Assembly (NCBI GenBank): GCA_035593725.1
Contig: DAOSZN010000003.1
Span: forward strand, 1-64,000
Direction: 5' to 3'
DNA: 64,000 nucleotides
Origin: UBA4971 sp029551185
GTDB taxonomy: Bacteria; Bacillota; SHA-98; UBA4971
Shown here: positions 33,565 to 40,499 of the stretch, piece by piece
Layout of the letters: the number at the start of each line of letters is the position of its first letter
How positions within the stretch are numbered: position 1 is the stretch's first letter
Translations under genes and position numbers: made by a program
Notes under the pieces: generated by a model
Seen by the model: the letters and a program-made list of their open reading frames with translations, nothing else
What the model was told of the DNA's origin: nothing
Databases searched by the model: none

Positions 33565-35079
33565 TCAGAGCACGGCCTCTTTGACTGCTTGCGCTATTTG
33601 GCCTTTTATGACCAACTCCGTGATTGCTTCAATGTCAGGGTATAGCCAGCGATCACCGTCAAGGGGAGATATGACTTCCCTGACTATGTCGTAGATCCTG
33701 CGAGTCTGAGGGGCTAGTTTCTCAGCCCCTTGAAAATCCACTGCCTGACAAGCACACATAAGTTCAATAGCGAGGACATGGGAAACGTTCTCCACAACCT
33801 TCCCGGCCTTTCGAGCTGCAGTGGTCCCCATACTGACATGGTCTTCCTGGGATGCAGATACCGGAATAGAGTCTATGCTTGCAGGCGTGGCAAGGATCTT
33901 ATTCTCGGACACTAAGGATGCAGCAGTGTAGTGGGGGATCATGAAACCGCTGTTAATACCGCTGTGTCTTGCCAGAAAAGCCGGCAGTTGAGACAAAGTG
34001 GGATTCAGTAGCCGATCAATGCGTCTTTCAGATATGTTCCCAAGCTCGGCAACGGCAATTGCCAAGAAATCCATGGCGAACGCCACAGGCTGACCATGGA
34101 AATTGCCTGCTGATATCACATTGCCGTCCGGGAAAACCAAGGGATTATCGCTGGCAGAGTTTATCTCTGTACCGATTACCTTTTCCACATACCCTATGAC
34201 ATCCCTTGTAGCTCCATGAACTTGAGGTATACACCTGAGTGAATATGCATCCTGCACTCGTAGCTCGCCCGGAGCACTCACAAGCCGGCTACCCTGCAAT
34301 AACTTCCCAATAAGCTCTGCGCATTCCATCTGGCCCGGGTGCGGTCTGGCTTGATGAAGACAAAGGCGAAAGGCGTCGGGAATCCCTCTGAGAGCTTCTA
34401 TGGACAGACATGCGACAGCGTCAGCTGTTACTGCCATAATCATGGAGTCATACAGTGCAATAGCGCCCAGAGCGGTCATGGCTTGGGTACCATTTATGAG
34501 GCCCAGCCCTTCTTTAGGTTTAAGCTCAAGGGGAACGATTCCGGCTCGCCGAAGAGCTTCAGCAGCATCCATCAACACACCGCCCATCCTGACCTTACCC
34601 TTACCTAGGAGGGCAAGGGCGAGGTGAGCAAGGGGTGCAAGATCCCCTGAAGCCCCGAGGGACCCCTGCTCCGGAATAATCGGACAAATATCATGATTAA
34701 CCAGAGCAACCAGGGTCTCTATCAGTTCGTACCTAACCCCGGATAAGCCTTTGGCGAGAGAATTGGCGCGGAGAAGAATCATAGCCCTTACAACTTCATC
34801 GGGCAAAGGGGCGCCTGTCCCTGATGCATGACTCATGATAAGGTTTTCCTGCAACTTGCAGAGCTCATCAGGAGAAATCCTGACGCAGGCAAGATGGCCG
34901 AAGCCGGTGTTAACTCCATAGATTACTCTGTCCTGGGTTAAGACAGACTCTACGATTGCCCGGCTCTTGTCAACCTTATCCTTCACTGCCGTAGCAATCC
35001 CGACATGTTTATGATAGCGCGCAACCCCTACGACATCTTCATAGGTAAGAGTTTCGCCATTTATAAGTACTGTTGTCAC
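33565..35079 (-). CDS. hutH: Histidine ammonia-lyase
   Basis: 504-residue HAL/PAL family enzyme converting L-histidine to trans-urocanate and ammonia. Residues Ala143-Ser144-Gly145 in SLGASGDLAPLAH form the MIO electrophile. Tyr54 in IYGVNTGFG and the SQEDHVSMGT segment are conserved. Length fits bacterial HutH. There is no urocanase, imidazolonepropionase or formimidoylglutamase beside it, so either the pathway is scattered or urocanate has another fate. Aromatic ammonia-lyase activity cannot be excluded by eye. Confidence 0.9.
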   Translation of the reverse strand: MTTVLINGETLTYEDVVGVARYHKHVGIATAVKDKVDKSRAIVESVLTQDRVIYGVNTGFGHLACVRISPDELCKLQENLIMSHASGTGAPLPDEVVRAMILLRANSLAKGLSGVRYELIETLVALVNHDICPIIPEQGSLGASGDLAPLAHLALALLGKGKVRMGGVLMDAAEALRRAGIVPLELKPKEGLGLINGTQAMTALGAIALYDSMIMAVTADAVACLSIEALRGIPDAFRLCLHQARPHPGQMECAELIGKLLQGSRLVSAPGELRVQDAYSLRCIPQVHGATRDVIGYVEKVIGTEINSASDNPLVFPDGNVISAGNFHGQPVAFAMDFLAIAVAELGNISERRIDRLLNPTLSQLPAFLARHSGINSGFMIPHYTAASLVSENKILATPASIDSIPVSASQEDHVSMGTTAARKAGKVVENVSHVLAIELMCACQAVDFQGAEKLAPQTRRIYDIVREVISPLDGDRWLYPDIEAITELVIKGQIAQAVKEAVL

Positions 35080-35344
35080 ATTGGTCTTCCTTTCTAGGGA
35101 TTATCCATACTTCCTAAATCTAATCATGAACCCTGGATCTACCCACGATGTTATTCACACAAGCAAAATTCGCTGAAAATTCTTAAATTCCTTCTGAAAC
35201 ATCCTTTGTTCATTTCTTTTCATATTGTGGAATCATTTGTGGGGTGACAGCCCTGCATTGGATGGGTATTATGGCGAGAGGGTGACAACACCCTCAATAT
35301 CATACTTTACCTGGCGGCTTCTGCCGCAGAAGGGGAGATGTTGT

Positions 35345-36367
35345 TTGTATCGTCTGAAGAAATACGCAGTTACCATCGGACTAATCGTTACCATGGTTAC
35401 GTCAGTGGCAGCGACCGCTCTGGCAGGAGAAGTAACCGTGCATAAGTCCACAAGCGGACTGCCGGTCCACCCATCGTTTAGGGCTGGACAAAACGGTCAG
35501 GTGTACTACACTGGAAACACTTCATCTGAGTCACCTGTTACCACAGGACCTGTAACCATAGATTGGCAGACTCTATACGAGATTCAGCTACAGGCAAACC
35601 AGGGATATCACCTGTGGAGGCTGGACCCGGTGGAAGTCGCCCGACTTGAAGGACAAGACCTTGGCTTGAATCCTTCAACCGACACATTTACACTGTTCAG
35701 TAAGGTAGAAGTCGGCAAGAACTCAGGAACCGGGGAAGCAAAGGTTCTTGTGCAGCACGGCAGACGGGCATACGTGGTCCGATTAATCCAACCTTTCGGT
35801 TCGGGAGCACGAATGATCTGGACAATCAATAATGTCCGTGAGATAACTAAGCCTGAGGACGCTGCGACAATCGCGAAGAAGGCAAAGACCTCCTTCACAT
35901 ACCTGGGCCAAAACGGCCCAACAGTGGCAGCTTATGACCTAACCCCCAACTACCCGATTCCCGGTCCGCCTGTTACGCAGAATCCTCCTACCACAACCGG
36001 CGGACGTATCGTCTACTACGTGCAGCCCGGGGATACCTTATGGGCGATCTCAGCAAGGCAGGGCGTAACCATCTATAGGCTCATTGAGCTAAACCCTAAT
36101 ATAAATGCGGACGCTCTGTGGGTAGGTCAGGTGATAGTCGTTCAAAACGGTAGCCCGTGGGTTTCAGCTCCTGTCACCGGTGGCGCCACAACTCCCAGCG
36201 GAGTAGGAACCGGCTACGGAAACAGGACTCACATAGTAGAGCCCGGGGACACCTTGTGGCAAATCGCAACCAGATACGGGGTGTCGCTTCAGGCCTTAAT
36301 GAACGCTAACAGGCTTACAGACGCCAATACAATCTGGGCAGGCCAAAAGCTGGTCATCCCGCGATAA
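35345..36367 (+). CDS. Secreted protein with two C-terminal LysM domains
   Basis: 340 residues from the TTG at 35345 (GGGGAG seven bases upstream). A signal peptide of about 28 residues (KKYAVTIGLIVTMVTSVAA) is followed by a roughly 190-residue beta-rich region of unknown family and a Pro/Thr linker. Two LysM repeats come at about residues 224-266 and 296-339 (QPGDTLWAISARQG, EPGDTLWQIATRYG). LysM binds peptidoglycan, so the protein is probably cell-wall attached. No hydrolase motif is visible in the N-terminal region. A strong terminator follows. Confidence 0.8.
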   Translation: MYRLKKYAVTIGLIVTMVTSVAATALAGEVTVHKSTSGLPVHPSFRAGQNGQVYYTGNTSSESPVTTGPVTIDWQTLYEIQLQANQGYHLWRLDPVEVARLEGQDLGLNPSTDTFTLFSKVEVGKNSGTGEAKVLVQHGRRAYVVRLIQPFGSGARMIWTINNVREITKPEDAATIAKKAKTSFTYLGQNGPTVAAYDLTPNYPIPGPPVTQNPPTTTGGRIVYYVQPGDTLWAISARQGVTIYRLIELNPNINADALWVGQVIVVQNGSPWVSAPVTGGATTPSGVGTGYGNRTHIVEPGDTLWQIATRYGVSLQALMNANRLTDANTIWAGQKLVIPR

Positions 36368-36440
36368 TAGAATGTCTTATTTGCAATAAATAAGCACGGG
36401 ATAAGCCTTGATTTCAGCTTAGTTCAGCACAAACACAAAA

Positions 36441-36475
36441 GATGCCCGGCGCTTGTCCGGCAAGCGCCGGGCATC
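36441..36475 (+). terminator. Strong hairpin terminator after the LysM gene
   Basis: Perfect 15-base stem GATGCCCGGCGCTTG/CAAGCGCCGGGCATC with loop TCCGG, followed by TCGCTTTCT. Both orientations are possible, since the T-run is short and AAAA precedes the stem. Confidence 0.75.
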
Positions 36476-36577
36476 TCGCTTTCTATGACTTCAATGTCAA
36501 CTGGGTCTACAATCTCAAGAAGCAGCACGGATTAGTTACTTGTCGGATGAGCCTCTGTTCTTATCTTTTCCCACGCC

Positions 36578-36745
36578 TTAAGCCCCCTGACCGGGCTCCC
36601 CGTCATGGGCAGGCTTGCTTGAATCCTCCTTAACCTTATCTTTACCGCATTTATTATCCTTACTCTTCTGATCTTTTGCTTGCCCTTTGACAGCCTGCTT
36701 TAGAGCTTCCTTCAACTCCATATTCTGACTTATATATTGCGGCAA
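36578..36745 (-). CDS. Possible small basic protein (55 residues)
   Basis: A 55-codon frame from a TTG. It would encode a hydrophilic Lys-rich peptide (MELKEALKQAVKGQAKD in the middle, many Lys/Asp after). There is no clear ribosome site and no family I recognise. The amphipathic start and the composition look more protein-like than random, but this is weak. It lies just downstream of the CRISPR-like remnant and iscU. Confidence 0.25.
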   Translation of the reverse strand: MPQYISQNMELKEALKQAVKGQAKDQKSKDNKCGKDKVKEDSSKPAHDGEPGQGA

Positions 36746-36830
36746 GAGAATTTTTGTCCCATGACGTTAAATAATAGGAAAGAGTAATGACAATAATACA
36801 AGGCTTGTGATTGCCGAATCGGAGACAGAA

Positions 36831-36919
36831 GCTACCCCACATGCGTGGGGGTGTACCGGTAATCGGCAGTGTCTGGGTCACTCGCTGTCCAATGCCCCCT
36901 CGTGCGTGGGGGTGTACCG
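36831..36919 (+). CRISPR. Two-repeat CRISPR-like remnant (type I-E-like repeat)
   Basis: Two 28-base units, 36831-36858 and 36892-36919, share the 3' 16 bases TGCGTGGGGGTGTACC plus the final G. They are spaced 61 bases start to start, leaving a 33-base unique spacer. Copy 1 has a perfect CCCCAC/GTGGGG hairpin; copy 2 is degenerate on the left arm. Repeat length, central stem, ACCG end and 61-base period match type I-E arrays. No further repeats lie 61 bases either side and no cas genes are in the window. Copy 2 overlaps the 3' end of the iscU-like gene. Confidence 0.6.
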
Positions 36920-37309
36920 CTTTTTCGCCTCAAGTTTAGAAATATAGTCGAGAATCGCTAGACGAAGTGCAGCAGGACACAAGACGGAACAATGGATTTT
37001 CTGATCCGGGAGACCACCCAGAGCACGCACAACATCCTCTTCTCCAATTTGATAAGCTTCTTCAAGAGTTCTGCCTATGGCAAGCTCAGTGGTTATGCTA
37101 CTGGTTCCTATAGCGGCAGGGCATCCATAAACTTTGAACTTGACATCTGCAAGTCTCCTGTCCTTAACCTTAATATAAACCTTTATGCAATCACCGCACT
37201 CAGGATCCCCGATTATTCCGACTCCGTCCGCATCCTCAATTTCACCGATGTTCTTTGGATTAAAGAAATGCTCAAGGACCTTCTCATTGTAGAACATGCT
37301 GCAACTCAT
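36878..37309 (-). CDS. IscU/NifU-like iron-sulfur cluster scaffold protein
   Basis: 143-residue scaffold on which [Fe-S] clusters are built. The ligands are Cys38 with Asp40 (PECGDC), Cys63 (YGCPAAIG) and His106-Cys107 (IHCSVLCPAAL), with an extra Cys111 typical of NifU-type N-domains in anaerobes. No cysteine desulfurase (iscS/nifS) gene is adjacent. Residues about 131-139 (RYTPTHEGA) are encoded by a CRISPR-like repeat, so the natural C-terminus probably ended near EAKK and the tail is an acquired extension. Confidence 0.88.
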   Translation of the reverse strand: MSCSMFYNEKVLEHFFNPKNIGEIEDADGVGIIGDPECGDCIKVYIKVKDRRLADVKFKVYGCPAAIGTSSITTELAIGRTLEEAYQIGEEDVVRALGGLPDQKIHCSVLCPAALRLAILDYISKLEAKKRYTPTHEGALDSE

Positions 37310-37378
37310 CCTTCTTTCCAGACATGACTTGCATGATTATGTAGAACGAAGACATAGACATAAACGACTATTCTGATC

Positions 37379-38227
37379 TCAGAATTCAAGCGAAACTCCA
37401 ACACTCCCTAACATAAATCTCTCTCCAAGTAAACAAGCCATTTCAGCACAAGCGCGAAATCCGGTACAATGAAGCGGGATTACCTTTTTTACACCGAGTT
37501 TAGTAAATGCCTGTATGGTAAGGCGAATCCGGTTCATATCGGCTTTTTCCAAGTGCATACCGCCAATGACGGCATGCACTGCCTCTGTTTCAGTCAACTC
37601 TTGAATGTGTTTTATAGTATTGATTACACCAACATGGCTGCAACCTAAGATAACAATAAGGCCTTTTGAGGTCTTGATACCTATTGATAGGTCGTCAGGA
37701 AGGAAGTCCGTTACCAACTCGTCATCGCGTCTTGCCATAAACTCACTTGGCAAAGCTTCAAAATCGGTAGTTTGCGCTATTTCCCCTGACAGGACCATGT
37801 TGTCACTTAACCATGTTGGTTTTTCATTGAGATGAAGCATAGCGCCTAAGGCAAGCAATTCCTCATTCGTCAGAGGAGATCCCACCTCCCTAACCTCACC
37901 CTTTTCAGTCTTAGCGTACTTTTTCCCGAAGGCTTCAGGGTGTGCATACAGATTCATGTGCCCTAATCTATTCAATAATAAAGGCAGACCTCCTGTATGA
38001 TCATAGTGACCATGGCTCAACACGACGCAGTCTACATCGTTAAGGTTCAGTCCAATCTCTGTTGAGTTATGAACAAGGATTTCCCCGGATTGTCCCGTAT
38101 CAAAAAGCAGTCTCTTCCCCTCAGTCTCAACAAGTAAGGATAGTCCATGCTCTCCCCTCAACTTCCGTCTCCTTACCAGATTATCAACTAGAATAGTCAC
38201 CTTAACCTCAGCAGCGTGCCCAGCCAC
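37379..38227 (-). CDS. MBL-fold metallohydrolase
   Basis: 282-residue metallo-beta-lactamase fold protein. Metal-binding motifs are SHGHYDHTGGL, GCSHVG, GGMHL and PLHCTG, the pattern of the archaeal/clostridial group related to MJ0301-like hydrolases rather than true beta-lactamases. The substrate is unknown. The start is the GTG at 38227 with AAGGAG nine bases upstream. It lies 69 bases upstream of the iscU-like gene on the same strand, possibly one unit. Confidence 0.82.
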   Translation of the reverse strand: MAGHAAEVKVTILVDNLVRRRKLRGEHGLSLLVETEGKRLLFDTGQSGEILVHNSTEIGLNLNDVDCVVLSHGHYDHTGGLPLLLNRLGHMNLYAHPEAFGKKYAKTEKGEVREVGSPLTNEELLALGAMLHLNEKPTWLSDNMVLSGEIAQTTDFEALPSEFMARRDDELVTDFLPDDLSIGIKTSKGLIVILGCSHVGVINTIKHIQELTETEAVHAVIGGMHLEKADMNRIRLTIQAFTKLGVKKVIPLHCTGFRACAEMACLLGERFMLGSVGVSLEF

Positions 38228-38498
38228 TTCTACCAGCTCCTTGATTGTCTCGGTCCCGCCTTTTCTCTCCTTACTATACTGGAATTAACTAATCGGGATT
38301 GAAGCAGTATTTTGATCCTTTGAGTCTTATATCTGAATATCAATCATATGTTCATAACTATTGTAATCCTTGTATGAATAGACATCAATACACGAACAAG
38401 AAAGACATGCTCTTACTGAAGGAAAGAGAAGAGATGCGACTGTCCTGTGTTGTTTCAAGGGTCTGGTAAATAAGCCCGACAGTCGTTTGAAAGCATAG
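38228..38498. other. Spacer between MBL hydrolase and RRM gene
   Basis: No supported gene. A 64-codon minus-strand frame (38327-38521) overlaps the RRM terminator, has no ribosome site and is discarded. The promoter for the MBL gene is presumably here, but no clear boxes stand out. Confidence 0.35.
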
Positions 38499-38541
38499 GA
38501 AAACAAGAGGTCCGACCACATAACAGATAGGCAGACCTCTC
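38499..38541 (-). terminator. Terminator of the RRM gene
   Basis: On the minus strand AGAGGTC pairs with GACCTCT across a 20-base loop, followed by TTGTTTTCC, about 57 bases past the stop codon. Confidence 0.6.
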
Positions 38542-38597
38542 TATTGACAGACTCTCTGACTCTCCCGGTAACCGGCAGGCTGTAACCTTTTTACCGT

Positions 38598-38864
38598 TTA
38601 CCGCCTGCGATGATAACCGCCTTCACCTGTCCGCTCCGGCCTTGGACGAGCCTCGTTTACAGTAAGACTCCTACCCTCGAAATCCACTCCGTTTAGGGTA
38701 GCAATCGCATCGTCAGCTACGTCTTCAGCAACCTCCACAAAACCAAAACCCTTGTCATGAATAACTCTGACATCTGCCGGGCTGAAGTCTGCGAATAGAT
38801 TGCGGACATCTTCCTCAGTAGCATGGTAGGGCAGATTCCCCACATATAGACTTTTCAACGTCAT
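38598..38864 (-). CDS. RNA-binding protein with one RRM domain
   Basis: 88 residues: a single RNA-recognition motif with RNP2 (LYVGNLPY, residues 6-13) and RNP1 (KGFGFVEV), then a short Arg/Gly-rich tail (RPRPERTGEGGYHRRR). It resembles the small cold-induced RRM proteins of cyanobacteria and various anaerobes. It probably binds single-stranded RNA. Monocistronic. The upstream 400 bases (38865-39269) hold no gene that I can support and might include a long leader. Confidence 0.9.
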   Translation of the reverse strand: MTLKSLYVGNLPYHATEEDVRNLFADFSPADVRVIHDKGFGFVEVAEDVADDAIATLNGVDFEGRSLTVNEARPRPERTGEGGYHRRR

Positions 38865-39269
38865 TACTGGTGCCTCTCTTTCGTATCGCTTGATCTCATT
38901 CTACGGTATCTGATTCACTTCCATCGCCTATCGCTCTATGGCAAGGGGACTGAATCTTCTAAGAGTATTCCCAAGACAGTCCAAATCTATCAGCTGAGTC
39001 CAACCGTTGATTCCGGTCGTGTTTGTTGAGTCCTCTATGCGACCATGAAATCAGTTAGAGTCTCACTCTAATGTCATTCGCGCCAACACATGCTCCCCTG
39101 TTAGCAGGCAAGCGAAAGAATCCATTCAACACCTATATTGAGCAGAAACCCCATTGTTGGAATCTGAAGGAATATCAGCATCTATGACGAATGTAATCTC
39201 TCAGCAAGCCAGGCTTTCTCTTCTGAAACCCTGACTAAGGCCATCGGTCTTCAGAGGATGGTGATAACA
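38865..39269. other. Gene-free spacer between RRM gene and SbcD-like gene
   Basis: About 405 bases between divergently transcribed genes. No frame with a ribosome site, no clear hairpin and no recognised RNA family were found. It presumably contains promoters for both sides. Confidence 0.35.
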
Positions 39270-40499
39270 GTGGTGTCTTTTCTCCACACCGCAGATTGGC
39301 AAATAGGCATGAAAGCAAGCCAGGTCCCCACTGTGGCGGAAACTGTCCGCAAGGCCCGCCTTACTGCAGCAGAACAGCTTATGCGAATAGCTTCCCAACG
39401 CGAGGTCGACTTCGTGCTCATAGCCGGCGACCTCTTTGAGAACAACCTTGTTCACAATGAAGCTGCTCACCGGGTGACTGAAGCGCTTTCAGCATGTTCT
39501 CCGATACCCGTTTATGTGCTCCCCGGCAATCATGACCCTCTGACCGAAGATTCCATTTATAACCGTTCGGCATTCAAGGACTACTTGCCCCCGAACGTCC
39601 ACATCCTACGCACCTTTGAACCTGTGGCGCCGGTGCCCGGGGTGATGCTCCTGCCTGCCCCGGTGATGTCCAAAGAGTCGTTCGACGACCCTACCACACA
39701 GTTTCGGATACCCCCAGAGATGGGGGAGGATTCCATTATAATCGGAATAGCCCACGGCTCGCTACGTATACCCGGCAAGTTCCAGGAGAATGATTTCCCC
39801 ATAGCGCTGGACGCTGCGAAGAGGCTCGGCCTTGATTACCTGGCGCTGGGACATTGGCATTCTTTCTATGTGCATGATGACGAAAGGACTGTATATGCAG
39901 GAACCCATGAACCGACAGGCTTCGATGAACAACGTAAAGGGACGGTGGCTCACGTCACAATTGAGGCTCGCGGTTCGCTACCGAAGATTGAGAGACTGGA
40001 CACAGGCACTCTCTCTTGGCAGACCCTTAAATGCGATGTCAGCGGAGACCCTGCCCATGTAGTCAGCCACATAAAACACGAGGTGAGCAAGGTGGAAAAC
40101 CCGTCCTCGACCTTACTTCGTTTAGAGCTGAAAGGCCATGCCCAGTCTGATGATTTGCAGTGGCTGGAGGATCTTGAAGACTGGCTCAAGATACGCTTAC
40201 TGTACATTGAAATAGACAAGACCCAATTTGTCACGCGTCCTATTGGTAAAAGGCTCAGCAAGCTTGCAGCGGGTAACCCATTCTTGCAGTCAATAATCTC
40301 TGATTTGGTAGATATCGCTTACGCTCTTGGACGACCGATAGAAGATTTACCTGAAGACCTGGCAAACATCTTGGGTTCAGATTCGCAAATCATAGATGAT
40401 AGACTCCAGGATGACCTGGACCGGTGGGGGATTCAATCAGAAGACGTGGAAGAAGCCCTCAGAACGCTGGCCTCCATAGCTGAGGAGGTGCTGTCATGA
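39270..40499 (+). CDS. SbcD/Mre11-like DNA repair exonuclease
   Basis: 409-residue calcineurin-like phosphoesterase with the five Mre11 motifs: FLHTADWQIG, IAGDLFENN, PGNHDPL, IGIAHGSL and ALGHWHSFY. These bind two metal ions. It resembles B. subtilis YhaO/SbcD. I set the start at the GTG at 39270 because GGTGAT lies five bases upstream and family proteins begin just before the first motif. It overlaps the ATPase gene by four bases, so the nuclease-ATPase complex is co-translated. Likely role: processing of DNA ends. Confidence 0.88.
   Translation: MVSFLHTADWQIGMKASQVPTVAETVRKARLTAAEQLMRIASQREVDFVLIAGDLFENNLVHNEAAHRVTEALSACSPIPVYVLPGNHDPLTEDSIYNRSAFKDYLPPNVHILRTFEPVAPVPGVMLLPAPVMSKESFDDPTTQFRIPPEMGEDSIIIGIAHGSLRIPGKFQENDFPIALDAAKRLGLDYLALGHWHSFYVHDDERTVYAGTHEPTGFDEQRKGTVAHVTIEARGSLPKIERLDTGTLSWQTLKCDVSGDPAHVVSHIKHEVSKVENPSSTLLRLELKGHAQSDDLQWLEDLEDWLKIRLLYIEIDKTQFVTRPIGKRLSKLAAGNPFLQSIISDLVDIAYALGRPIEDLPEDLANILGSDSQIIDDRLQDDLDRWGIQSEDVEEALRTLASIAEEVLS

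Noticed and set aside
35225..35344. Long N-terminus of the LysM protein or a c-di-AMP riboswitch in its leader
   Set aside because: The TTG at 35345 has a ribosome site and begins a proper signal peptide; the leader does not match the ydaO motif.
36660..36881. 73-residue minus-strand frame after iscU
   Set aside because: It runs through the CRISPR-like spacer, has no ribosome site and has no family features.
36770..36980. A longer active CRISPR array
   Set aside because: No repeat copies at 61-base steps on either side and no cas genes in the window.
38327..38521. 64-residue minus-strand frame
   Set aside because: Overlaps the RRM terminator and lacks a ribosome site.
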